A stretch of DNA of 17,113 bases from Paramuribaculum sp. (GTDB lineage Bacteria > Bacteroidota > Bacteroidia > Bacteroidales > Muribaculaceae). The first letter of the stretch is position 1. Each line of letters begins with the position of its first letter. The translations under genes were made by a program, and so were the position numbers. The stretch spans positions 1-17,113 of the forward strand of contig JAIDJZ010000103.1 in assembly GCA_029051965.1 (NCBI GenBank). The letters run 5' to 3'. Positions 1-7,521 of this stretch are shown here, piece after piece. The notes under the pieces are model-generated. The model was not told the DNA's origin. It searched no databases and saw only the letters and a list, made by a program, of their open reading frames with translations.

Positions 1-9
1 AAGCGAGTG

Positions 10-41
10 CAAAGTTAGCCGGTTTTTTCTTTACTACCAAA
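10..41 (-). promoter_or_regulatory. Bacteroidota-type promoter firing out of the left edge
   Basis: On the minus strand the sequence reads TTTG (complement of 38-41), exactly 20 nt, then TAACTTTG (complement of 10-17). This fits the known Bacteroidota primary sigma consensus (TTTG, about 19-21 nt, TAnnTTTG), and it has the same spacing and the same -7 octamer as the eno promoter in this window. Transcription would start around position 3 and run left out of the window, so the gene it serves is not visible. It is divergent from the gene at 373. Confidence 0.6.
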
Positions 42-372
42 TATTCCGCAAAGAAATTTTAGCAGATTCTGTGTTAACATCTGTTAGAGAGGTGCGCTTG
101 CCGCTGATTTTCCCACCGTTAGGACATTCGTTTTTTTTTTGGCTGTTTTTGTAGGGACTCGACGAGACAATCGTCTCCCCTCCCCTTCATTTCGGGGCGA
201 TCAGAATTTCGGGGAATGATGAAAAAGCAACGGCAAAACAAATACCGATAATCGATTTTAACGACAGGCGATCTTTTTAGCTCAGTTATATCGAGGAGCG
301 AATTGAAACAATATCTGAAAATAGAGCCCAATCTGGATTAATTTTTGTAATTTTGGAAAAAATCTCAACCCC
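42..372. other. Divergent intergenic region, no gene recognised
   Basis: About 330 nt between the left-edge minus-strand promoter and the start of the DUF1460 gene. The only open frame (complement of 119-331) starts at a TTG, has no recognisable domain and is cysteine-rich in a way typical of chance frames. Visible landmarks are a run of ten T at 131-140; a small inverted repeat, GACGA (161-165) with TCGTC (171-175), flanked by GGGA and TCCC; and two copies of ATTTCGGGG 17 bp apart (189-197 and 206-214). None can be assigned a function. Confidence 0.5.
348..355 (+). promoter_or_regulatory. Possible -7 element for the DUF1460 gene
   Basis: TAATTTTG matches the Bacteroidota -7 consensus TAnnTTTG. 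It lies 17 nt before the ATG at 373, which would give a very short leader of about ten bases. No TTG is found about 20 nt upstream where the -33 element should be, so only half of the promoter is supported. Confidence 0.25.
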
Positions 373-1221
373 ATGAAATGTTTATTCCCATCTATATTTA
401 TATTATTATCTGCCCTTACAGCATCCGGGATCACTCCGGCTGAGGTCAGATTTCACAACGAGACCGTCGACACGACTAAAATCACTTCTATATTAATCGA
501 TCTCGAAAAGTCCGGCGCCGCATCCGGACAGGCCCTCGTATGCGCGGCCGGCGAATACTTTTTGGATACACCATATGTAGGCGGAACTCTTGAAGGGACC
601 CCGGAACAGCTGACGGTCAACACAGCGGAGCTTGACTGCACGACGTTTGTTGAAACAGCTCTCGCACTGGCAATGACAGTAGAGGATCACAGGACGTCGT
701 GGCACGATTACATCAATAATCTCGAATCGATCCGCTACCGCGGCGGCAGAGTGAACGGTTATCCGTCGCGACTGCACTATGTCAGCGACTGGATCGTCGA
801 CAACAGCCATCGCGGAAACCTCAAAGAGGTCACGGAACGTGTCGGAAGAGCAATGTCGAAAGTGAAGACTCTCGACTATATGTCGCAACACCGGGACTCC
901 TACCCTGCACTGGCAGATTCAGCCAACTATGCAGGTCTGAAAAATGCCGAAATCGGCTACCGGTCGCACAAATACCCGTACATCAAATCTACGGATCTTG
1001 CGACTGCCCAACTGAGGGAGGGAGATGTTGTCGCTCTGACAACGTCGATCCAGGGACTGGATGTCACTCACCTCGGGATAATAAAGATGGTTGACGGTGT
1101 GCCACATCTGCTCCACGCTTCGTCGAAAGGAAAAAAGGTCATGATCGATCCGCTCTCATTCGGCGACTACCTCAGACGAAACCGCACACCGGGTTTCCGA
1201 GTGATCCGTCTCGCACAATAA
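373..1221 (+). CDS. Secreted DUF1460 (NlpC/P60-like) cysteine hydrolase, putative cell-wall amidase
   Basis: 282 residues. The N-terminus (residues about 3-18, CLFPSIFILLSALTAS) is a hydrophobic segment after a single Lys, which looks like a Sec signal peptide and predicts export to the periplasm. The body matches my knowledge of the DUF1460 family, described as N-acetylmuramoyl-L-alanine amidase-like and related to the NlpC/P60 papain-like fold. The likely nucleophile is Cys89 in LDCTTFVE. The likely catalytic histidine is His233 in GLDVTHLGI, and LLHASS (His248) forms another conserved block. Cys3 is too close to the start to be a lipobox cysteine, so this is probably not a lipoprotein. The first ATG gives a complete signal peptide and no Shine-Dalgarno is present, as is normal for this phylum. 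It is the only plus-strand gene here and converges on eno, so it is not part of the ribosomal cluster. Substrate and physiological role are inferred. Confidence 0.85.
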   Translation: MKCLFPSIFILLSALTASGITPAEVRFHNETVDTTKITSILIDLEKSGAASGQALVCAAGEYFLDTPYVGGTLEGTPEQLTVNTAELDCTTFVETALALAMTVEDHRTSWHDYINNLESIRYRGGRVNGYPSRLHYVSDWIVDNSHRGNLKEVTERVGRAMSKVKTLDYMSQHRDSYPALADSANYAGLKNAEIGYRSHKYPYIKSTDLATAQLREGDVVALTTSIQGLDVTHLGIIKMVDGVPHLLHASSKGKKVMIDPLSFGDYLRRNRTPGFRVIRLAQ

Positions 1222-1525
1222 ACGAGAACAAAACGACAGCGACGCGCCCTACAGAATGAGACACACCGCTTGATTGAGAGGATCAGACTCTAAAAAGGTT
1301 GTCCTCAGTGGTGATCATGAGCCATTTCAACGCACATTAATAATTGCCCATAAGACAGAAGTCCGCTTTCGAGTCGAACCTGGTCTGTCACATCGGCTAC
1401 CGGATGGCTGTAGGCTGACGTGTCAAGAAACACCGCCGCTGCTAAAGAAGAAGCACAGTAGCGCTGGATTTGCGGACTGCAATGAGCCGTGCTCACTTAC
1501 TGATAAACGAGAGCTATGAAAAAAG
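1222..1525. other. Intergenic region between convergent genes, nothing firm in it
   Basis: About 300 nt between the DUF1460 stop codon and the eno terminator. Two open frames exist, 1274-1519 on plus (TTG start) and 1305-1496 on minus (GTG start), but both have unusual start codons and no recognisable motif. Small inverted repeats are visible: TGAGC (1483-1487) with GCTCA (1491-1495), and the near-palindrome TTCGAGTCGAA (1368-1378). No clear terminator follows the DUF1460 gene itself. A decayed gene or a small RNA is possible but unsupported. Confidence 0.45.
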
Positions 1526-1556
1526 CAAGCGGGAAGGCCGTTGGGTCCTCCCGCTT
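1526..1556 (-). terminator. Intrinsic terminator downstream of eno
   Basis: The 8-bp perfect stem AAGCGGGA (1527-1534) with TCCCGCTT (1549-1556) is extended by GG/CC across a one-base bulge. Read on the minus strand the hairpin is followed by GCTTTTTTC, a good U-tract, about 40 nt after the enolase stop codon. On the plus strand it is followed by TTTTAATGTTTT, so it may also stop transcripts from the convergent DUF1460 gene. Confidence 0.8.
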
Positions 1557-1598
1557 TTAATGTTTTAGAAGCTATTGGTTTTTAATGTCTGATAATGC

Positions 1599-3022
<1,424 letters not shown>

Positions 3023-3028
3023 GTGCCA

Positions 3029-3059
3029 CAAAGTTACGAAACAAATGTAGCAATTGCAA
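3029..3059 (-). promoter_or_regulatory. Promoter of eno
   Basis: On the minus strand the sequence reads TTG (complement of 3057-3059), 20 nt, then TAACTTTG (complement of 3029-3036). This is a full match to the Bacteroidota consensus. A second -7-like octamer, TACATTTG, lies just upstream (complement of 3042-3049) but has no TTG at the right distance. The promoter lies downstream of the rplQ terminator, consistent with separate expression of eno. Confidence 0.7.
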
Positions 3060-3116
3060 GATTCGGACGATTAAGTTTGGTTAATTGACGTGAATTATCT
3101 CTTTGACGAAATGAAA

Positions 3117-3159
3117 CAAAAAAAGATTCCCGCCGAACCGGAGTCCAGCGGGAATCTTT
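3117..3159 (-). terminator. Intrinsic terminator closing the ribosomal protein cluster
   Basis: The 12-bp perfect stem AAAGATTCCCGC (3122-3133) with GCGGGAATCTTT (3148-3159) has a 14-nt loop. On the minus strand it is followed at once by a run of T (TTTTTTTG including the stem end). It begins about 25 nt after the rplQ stop codon, and is the only strong terminator-like hairpin seen in the whole 14-kb gene run. Confidence 0.92.
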
Positions 3160-3183
3160 AAGTTATCGAATAAAACCGGAGAA

Positions 3184-3660
3184 TTATTCTGCTGCAGGAG
3201 CTTCAGCTGCAGGAGCAGCAGGAGCTTCAGCGGCTTTCGAACGACGCGAACGGCGAGTGCGTCCGCCTTCTTTCTTAGCGCCTTTTTCCTTGAGCATGTT
3301 TTCGTTGTAGTCAACGAGCTCAATGAAGCACATCGAGGCGTTGTCGCCAAGACGGTGTCCGGTTTTGAGGATGCGAGTGTAGCCTCCGTTGCGTTCAGCG
3401 ATCTTGTTTGCGATTTCGCGGAAGAGTTCGTTGACAGCTTCTTTGTTCTGGAGGTAGCTGAACACGAGACGACGGTTAACCATCGAGTCGTTTTTAGCAC
3501 GGTTGATCAGTGGCTCGGCGTAGATGCGGAGAGCTTTGGCTTTGGCAAGCGTAGTGAAAATGCGCTTGTGCATGATCAGAGAGATTGTCATGTTAGCCAA
3601 GAGGGCATCGCGATGGGCTTTTTTACGACCGAGGTGGTTGAATTTTTTATTATGTCTCAT
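3184..3660 (-). CDS. rplQ: 50S ribosomal protein L17
   Basis: 158 residues. The first about 115 residues are a normal L17 ([20 protein letters not shown], then the conserved block [20 protein letters not shown]). The E. coli protein is about 127 residues. The surplus is a C-terminal tail, first basic ([12 protein letters not shown]) and then a low-complexity Ala/Pro/Glu stretch built from two copies of AAEAPAA. Such tails occur on L17 in Bacteroidota and are expected to project from the ribosome surface. It is the last gene of the cluster, 10 bp after rpoA and just ahead of the terminator. Confidence 0.97.
   Translation of the reverse strand: MRHNKKFNHLGRKKAHRDALLANMTISLIMHKRIFTTLAKAKALRIYAEPLINRAKNDSMVNRRLVFSYLQNKEAVNELFREIANKIAERNGGYTRILKTGHRLGDNASMCFIELVDYNENMLKEKGAKKEGGRTRRSRRSKAAEAPAAPAAEAPAAE
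3187..3234 (-). repeat. Imperfect 24-bp tandem repeat in the rplQ tail
   Basis: GCAGGAGCTTCAGC occurs at 3194-3207 and again at 3218-3231, 24 bp (8 codons) apart, so the two units keep the frame. They encode two copies of AAEAPAA followed by P or E. In-frame short repeats of this kind can gain or lose units by slippage. Confidence 0.7.
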
Positions 3661-3670
3661 CGTTATTTGT

Positions 3671-4663
3671 TTACTCTATGTCTAATTTGTATTTTGAAAT
3701 ATCCATTCCGAACGACAGGTTGAGGTTCGCGAGGAGTTCGTCGAGCTCAGTGAGCGATTTCTTACCGAAGTTGCGGAATTTGAGGAGGTCGTTGCGATTG
3801 AAGACAACGAGTTCGCCCAGAGTCTCGACTTCGGCGCTCTTGAGGCAGTTGAGCGCGCGCACGGAAAGATCCATGTCGACAAGTTTCGATTTGAGGAGCT
3901 GTCGCATGTGAAGCACTTCTTCATCGAATTCCTCGTTTTCTTCCTGTTCGGATGTCTCAAGTGTGATCTTTTCGTCAGAGAAGAGCATGAAGTGGTAGAT
4001 GAGAATCTTTGCCGCTTCCTTGAGTGCGTCCTTGGGGAGGATCGAACCGTTTGTTGTTATTTCGAGAGTCAGTTTGTCGTAGTCGGTTTTTTGGTCAACG
4101 CGGAAGTTTTCAACGGTGTACTTCACGTTCTTGATAGGAGTGTAGATAGAGTCGATCGCAATTACGTTGACATCGTCGGCGGGGACGTTGTTTTCGTCGG
4201 CGGGAACCCATCCACGTCCTTTGTTGATCGTGAGTTCAAGGGTGAAGCTTGCGTCGGGATCCAAATGACAGATGACGAGATCAGGGTTGAGTACCTGGAA
4301 GCCGGTGAGGACTTTGTTGAGGTCTCCGGCTTTGAATACGTCCTGACCCGAAACAGTGATGGAGGCTTTCTCAAATTCGGTGTCCTCGACAGTGTTCTTG
4401 AGGTCGATCTTCTTGAGGTTAAGGATGATGTTGGTGACGTCTTCCTTAACGCCGGGAATGGTATCGAATTCGTGTTTTACGCCGTCGATCTTGATAGAAG
4501 CGATCGCGTAGCCTTCGAGAGAGGAGAGGAGGATTCTGCGAAGTGCGTTACCGATTGTGATACCATAACCAGGCTCCAATGGCTTGAACTCAAATTTGCC
4601 GAAGTTGTTATCGGCTTCCAACATCAAGACTTTGTCGGGTTTCTGAAAAGCTAATATAGCCAT
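3671..4663 (-). CDS. rpoA: DNA-directed RNA polymerase subunit alpha
   Basis: 330 residues, the normal length. The N-terminal dimerisation domain (about 1-232) contains the hallmark [18 protein letters not shown] (residues 32-49), used to dimerise and to bind beta and beta-prime. An acidic linker (237-250, rich in Glu) follows. The C-terminal domain (about 255-320) contacts UP-element DNA and activators. In it, [10 protein letters not shown] carries Arg269, the counterpart of E. coli Arg265, and NFGKKSLTE is also conserved. The ATG at 4663 lies 23 bp after rpsD, and rplQ follows after 10 bp, the classical rpsD-rpoA-rplQ end of the alpha operon. Confidence 0.98.
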   Translation of the reverse strand: MAILAFQKPDKVLMLEADNNFGKFEFKPLEPGYGITIGNALRRILLSSLEGYAIASIKIDGVKHEFDTIPGVKEDVTNIILNLKKIDLKNTVEDTEFEKASITVSGQDVFKAGDLNKVLTGFQVLNPDLVICHLDPDASFTLELTINKGRGWVPADENNVPADDVNVIAIDSIYTPIKNVKYTVENFRVDQKTDYDKLTLEITTNGSILPKDALKEAAKILIYHFMLFSDEKITLETSEQEENEEFDEEVLHMRQLLKSKLVDMDLSVRALNCLKSAEVETLGELVVFNRNDLLKFRNFGKKSLTELDELLANLNLSFGMDISKYKLDIE

Positions 4664-4686
4664 GTGGATCTGTCGTTTAAAGATTA

Positions 4687-5292
4687 TTATTTAGAGTACA
4701 ACTCGACGATGAGCTGCTCTTTGATATTTTCGGGGATGTCTTCGCGGGCAGGAACGTGAAGGAGTTTACCTGCTTTCTGCGATTCGTCCCATTCGAGCCA
4801 GGGATATTTTGAGTGGTTGAAACCAGCGAGGGCGTCGGCGATAACTTCGAGAGATTTAGATTTCTCACGAACACCAACTACGTCGCCGGGCTGCACAGCG
4901 TAAGATGCGATGTTGACAACAGCACCATTGACTGTGATGTGGCGATGGAGAACGAGCTGACGAGCTGCTGCGCGGGTGGGAGCGATGCCGAGACGATAGA
5001 CTACGTTGTCGAGACGGCCTTCGAGAAGCTGAAGAAGGATCTCACCGGTGATACCCTTAGAGCGGGCAGCGCGGTCGAAGAGGTTGTGGAATTGTTTTTC
5101 GAGCACTCCGTAAGTGTATTTGGCTTTCTGTTTCTCGCGGAGCTGCACGCCATATTCGGAAGTCTTGCGGCGCTTGTTCTGACCGTGCTGACCCGGGGGG
5201 AAGTTTTTCTTGGCGAGCACCTTGTCTTCACCGAAGATGGGTTCGCCGAATTTGCGTGCGATTTTTGACTTAGGGCCTGTATATCTTGCCAT
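4687..5292 (-). CDS. rpsD: 30S ribosomal protein S4
   Basis: 201 residues. S4 is a primary 16S rRNA binder that nucleates assembly of the 30S body, and in E. coli it is also the translational repressor of the alpha operon. The N-terminus [19 protein letters not shown] is typical, but the zinc-binding cysteines of C+ homologues are absent: no Cys is present in the first 50 residues. The S4 RNA-binding domain lies around residues 90-155 ([20 protein letters not shown], then HITVNG). A long 219-bp gap with inverted repeats precedes it, suggesting autoregulation (inference). rpoA follows after 23 bp. Confidence 0.98.
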   Translation of the reverse strand: MARYTGPKSKIARKFGEPIFGEDKVLAKKNFPPGQHGQNKRRKTSEYGVQLREKQKAKYTYGVLEKQFHNLFDRAARSKGITGEILLQLLEGRLDNVVYRLGIAPTRAAARQLVLHRHITVNGAVVNIASYAVQPGDVVGVREKSKSLEVIADALAGFNHSKYPWLEWDESQKAGKLLHVPAREDIPENIKEQLIVELYSK

Positions 5293-5511
5293 TGTTATAA
5301 ATCGATGTATTGGTTAAATTTGCGAGTTTAGCTTGCGATGCGATGGAAGGTTGTGCAGCCGCGACCATAGAGAGGTGATAAAAAGATATGGTCAATTTCA
5401 CATTGCCTTCTCAAGTAAGAGCCTCGACGGAAGCACACTCGCAGGGGTATGAAATAAAATTCGAAAGGGGTTGAGAATAATAATCCTCGAGCGTCAGTTG
5501 AACCTGAATGA
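5293..5511 (-). promoter_or_regulatory. Long structured intercistronic leader before rpsD, candidate S4 control element
   Basis: 219 nt separate rpsK from rpsD, while most neighbouring gaps are 5-60 nt. In the minus-strand RNA two clear helices can be drawn. One is 7 perfect pairs (complement of 5387-5393 with complement of 5363-5369; 17-nt loop). The other is 7 pairs with one G-U (complement of 5488-5494 with complement of 5435-5441) enclosing 46 nt. No full promoter is visible; the best -7-like octamer, TATCTTTT (complement of 5381-5388), lacks the final G. S4 autoregulation is established in E. coli and other bacteria; its action on this element is inferred from position. Confidence 0.45.
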
Positions 5512-5901
5512 TCAGACGCGACGACGCTTCGGGGGACGACAACCGTTGTGGGGCAGCGGAGTAACGTCGATGATTTCGGTTACTTCAATGCCGGCACCGT
5601 GGATTGTACGGATAGCGGACTCACGTCCGTTACCGGGACCTTTCACATAAGCTTTCACTTTGCGAAGGCCGAGATCATAAGCGACCTTTGCGCAGTCCTG
5701 TGCAGCCATCTGAGCAGCATAGGGAGTGTTTTTCTTTGAGCCACGGAAGCCCATCTTACCTGCGCTTGACCAAGAGATCACCTGACCTTCCGAATTGGCT
5801 AAGCATACAATAATGTTGTTGAAAGAGGAGTGAACGTGAAGCTGACCAGCTGCGTCAACCTTAACATTTCTCTTCTTGGATGCGACTGTCTTTTTTGCCA
5901 T
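5512..5901 (-). CDS. rpsK: 30S ribosomal protein S11
   Basis: 129 residues, the usual length. S11 sits on the platform of the 30S subunit near the mRNA exit. Conserved blocks are [20 protein letters not shown] near the N-terminus, [17 protein letters not shown] in the middle and the C-terminal [18 protein letters not shown]. The Asn-Gly in PHNGCRPPK is the place where the E. coli protein carries its known isoaspartate. It starts 9 bp after rpsM. The stop codon is TGA, and the long rpsD leader follows. Confidence 0.98.
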   Translation of the reverse strand: MAKKTVASKKRNVKVDAAGQLHVHSSFNNIIVCLANSEGQVISWSSAGKMGFRGSKKNTPYAAQMAAQDCAKVAYDLGLRKVKAYVKGPGNGRESAIRTIHGAGIEVTEIIDVTPLPHNGCRPPKRRRV

Positions 5902-5910
5902 ACTGATTTA

Positions 5911-6291
5911 TTATTTAGTAGCTTTCTTTTTGTTAGCAACTGTTTTCTTGCGGCCTTTGCGTGTGCGAGCATTGTTTTTAGTGCTCTGGCCACGAACAGG
6001 CAGACCATTACGGTGACGGATGCCACGGTAGCAACCGATGTCCATAAGGCGTTTGATGTTGAGCTGGATTTCGCTGCGGAGGTCACCTTCGACTTTGTAG
6101 TCGGAACCGATTACCTCACGGACTTTAGCAGCCTGTGCGTCAGTCCAGTCTTTTACTTTGATATCCATGTCGACACCTGCTTTTTCCAGGATCGACTTGG
6201 CTGCGCTCCGGCCGATGCCGAAGATGTAAGTCAAGGCTATCTCACCTCTCTTGTTTTGGGGGAGGTCAACTCCCACGATACGTACTGCCAT
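5911..6291 (-). CDS. rpsM: 30S ribosomal protein S13
   Basis: 126 residues. S13 is a head protein of the 30S subunit that contacts the P-site tRNA and bridges to the 50S. The family start [20 protein letters not shown] is present. The helix-hairpin-helix-like segment [15 protein letters not shown] follows, then [17 protein letters not shown] and a very basic tail ([20 protein letters not shown]). It is the first gene of the alpha-type block, 42 bp after rpmJ, with a possible internal promoter in that gap. Confidence 0.98.
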   Translation of the reverse strand: MAVRIVGVDLPQNKRGEIALTYIFGIGRSAAKSILEKAGVDMDIKVKDWTDAQAAKVREVIGSDYKVEGDLRSEIQLNIKRLMDIGCYRGIRHRNGLPVRGQSTKNNARTRKGRKKTVANKKKATK

Positions 6292-6315
6292 ATATGCTAT
6301 TGACTAAATTTTTTG

Positions 6316-6323
6316 CAAAAGTA
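6316..6323 (-). promoter_or_regulatory. Possible internal -7 element before rpsM
   Basis: In the 42-bp gap between rpmJ and rpsM, the minus strand reads TACTTTTG followed by CAA, which fits the Bacteroidota -7 consensus TAnnTTTG. The implied start is roughly 18 nt ahead of the rpsM ATG. No TTG stands about 20 nt upstream, so the -33 element is missing. If active, it would let the alpha block be expressed apart from spc. Confidence 0.3.
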
Positions 6324-6333
6324 ATAAAAAAAT

Positions 6334-6450
6334 TTATCCTTGACGCTGTTTGTACTTGGGATTTTTTTTGTTAATCACATAAAGACGACCTTTGCGACGA
6401 ACGATTTTGCTGTCGGGGGTGCGTTTTTTTACTGAGGCTCTTACTTTCAT
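6334..6450 (-). CDS. rpmJ: 50S ribosomal protein L36
   Basis: 38 residues, found by translating the gap between infA and rpsM. It begins [20 protein letters not shown] and ends [12 protein letters not shown], the standard L36 signature. The Cys/His zinc ribbon of the C+ form (CxxCx12CxxxxH type) is absent; the protein contains no cysteine, so this is the zinc-independent form. L36 is a small late-assembly protein near the peptidyl transferase centre. The gene is 23 bp after infA and 42 bp before rpsM, its usual place in the spc operon. Confidence 0.96.
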   Translation of the reverse strand: MKVRASVKKRTPDSKIVRRKGRLYVINKKNPKYKQRQG

Positions 6451-6473
6451 TTTATTTATTTTTTCGATTTTAT

Positions 6474-6692
6474 TTATTTGTAACGGAAGGCGATACGTCC
6501 TTTTGACAGGTCGTAGGGAGACATTTCAACGCGAACTTTGTCTCCGGGAAGAATCTTGATATAGTGCATTCGCATTTTTCCGGAGATGTGGGCAGTTATT
6601 TCATGTCCGTTTTCCAGTTCGACGCGAAACATTGCGTTGGAAAGTGCTTCGACGATCACTCCGTCTTGTTCGATTGCAGCTTGTTTTGCCAT
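6474..6692 (-). CDS. infA: Translation initiation factor IF-1
   Basis: 72 residues, exactly the bacterial family length. It is a single OB-fold protein that occupies the ribosomal A site during initiation and helps IF-2 and IF-3. Recognisable blocks are [20 protein letters not shown], then [20 protein letters not shown] and the C-terminal [12 protein letters not shown]. It lies 18 bp after map and 23 bp before rpmJ. This map-infA-rpmJ arrangement is common outside the proteobacteria. Confidence 0.98.
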   Translation of the reverse strand: MAKQAAIEQDGVIVEALSNAMFRVELENGHEITAHISGKMRMHYIKILPGDKVRVEMSPYDLSKGRIAFRYK

Positions 6693-6710
6693 ATGAATGG
6701 TTTATAAAAT

Positions 6711-7493
6711 TTAGATAAATCTGTCTTTCAACACTTCGGCAACCGGCTCGAATGATGTAAGGATCTGGGCTTTTCCATCGACAACCGCAACGGTGTGCTC
6801 GTAGTGGGCAGAAGGTTTGCGGTCGCGTGTGCGGCAAGTCCAGCCGTCGCGCTCGATAATGATGTTTCTGCTTCCGAGATTGATCATCGGTTCGATTGCA
6901 AGACACATTCCGCTGCGGATCACAGGTCCTGTCCCGCGACGTCCGTAGTTGGGGATTTCGGGAGCTTCATGCATGGAGCGTCCGATCCCGTGGCCACACA
7001 TTTCGCGAACGATTCCATAGCGAAGCCGCTCGCAGTGGGTCTGGACTGCGTTGGCAATATCGCCGATGCGGTTGCCCTCCTTGCAGGCGTCGATTCCTTT
7101 GTAGAGGGATTCCTTTGTTGTCACGCAGAGCTGCATGACTTCAGGGGCGATGTCACCGACCGGGAATGTGTAGCACATGTCTCCGCAGTAACCGTCGAGT
7201 TCGACAACGAGGTCGATTCCGATTATGTCGCCCTGACGGAGGACATAGCCGGAAGGAAATCCGTGGACCACTACCTCGTTTACCTCACAGCAGATCGCGC
7301 CGGGAAATCCCTCGTAGCCGAGGCAGGAGGGAATACCGCCGTTGTCGGCAATGAATTCACGGGCGACGGTGTCGAGCTTGCGCGTTGTCACGCCCTCAGT
7401 CACATACTTGGCGATTTCGCCAAGTGTGCGACTGGTGAGCGCGCAAGCGTTGCGCATTTTTTCGATTTCTTCGGGTGTCTTAAGATAGATCAT
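6711..7493 (-). CDS. map: Type I methionine aminopeptidase
   Basis: 260 residues. It removes the initiator methionine from nascent proteins at the ribosome. The pita-bread metallopeptidase residues are all in place: substrate-side His78 (VVVHGFP) and metal ligands Asp94 and Asp105 (GIDLVVELDGYCGDMCYTF), His168 (MCGHGIGRSMHE), Glu201 (AIEPMINLG) and Glu232 (YEHTVAV). Its length, without an N-terminal SH3 or zinc-finger extension, fits the short class of the E. coli type. The ATG at 7493 directly precedes the usual opening (MIYLKTPEEIEKMRNA). It lies between secY and infA, as in many Gram-positives and Bacteroidota, so it is co-expressed with the ribosomes its product works on. Confidence 0.97.
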   Translation of the reverse strand: MIYLKTPEEIEKMRNACALTSRTLGEIAKYVTEGVTTRKLDTVAREFIADNGGIPSCLGYEGFPGAICCEVNEVVVHGFPSGYVLRQGDIIGIDLVVELDGYCGDMCYTFPVGDIAPEVMQLCVTTKESLYKGIDACKEGNRIGDIANAVQTHCERLRYGIVREMCGHGIGRSMHEAPEIPNYGRRGTGPVIRSGMCLAIEPMINLGSRNIIIERDGWTCRTRDRKPSAHYEHTVAVVDGKAQILTSFEPVAEVLKDRFI

Positions 7494-7521
7494 TAAGGAT
7501 GCAATTTCTTAAGCGAAGGGG

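Noticed and set aside
119..331. 70-codon minus-strand frame upstream of DUF1460
   Set aside because: TTG start and no recognisable motif; poly-T and low-complexity sequence make up part of the frame.
1360..1385. T-arm-like sequence GGTTCGACTC on the minus strand, suggesting a tRNA
   Set aside because: The flanking bases do not form a T-stem, and no anticodon arm, acceptor stem or CCA end can be built around it; it is explained by the near-palindrome TTCGAGTCGAA.
1305..1496. 63-codon minus-strand frame in the same gap
   Set aside because: GTG start, no recognisable motif; it could be a gene remnant but nothing positive supports it.
1274..1519. 81-codon plus-strand frame downstream of DUF1460
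   Set aside because: Starts at TTG, has no domain or signal peptide, and ends just before the eno terminator; better regarded as non-coding for now.
3908..4654. Long open frame of 248 codons antisense to rpoA
   Set aside because: It lies wholly within rpoA on the opposite strand. rpoA is complete with all family motifs, and the antisense product has no recognisable domain and a composition (Val, Phe, Glu, Asp rich) typical of a mirror of coding sequence.
5381..5388. TATCTTTT as a possible -7 element inside the rpsD leader
   Set aside because: Differs from TAnnTTTG at the last base, has no TTG at about 20 nt (the nearest suitable one is 23 nt away), and overlaps a helix that explains part of the sequence.
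6795..7496. 233-codon open frame antisense to map
   Set aside because: A mirror of the map reading frame; map carries every catalytic residue and the antisense frame has no motif.
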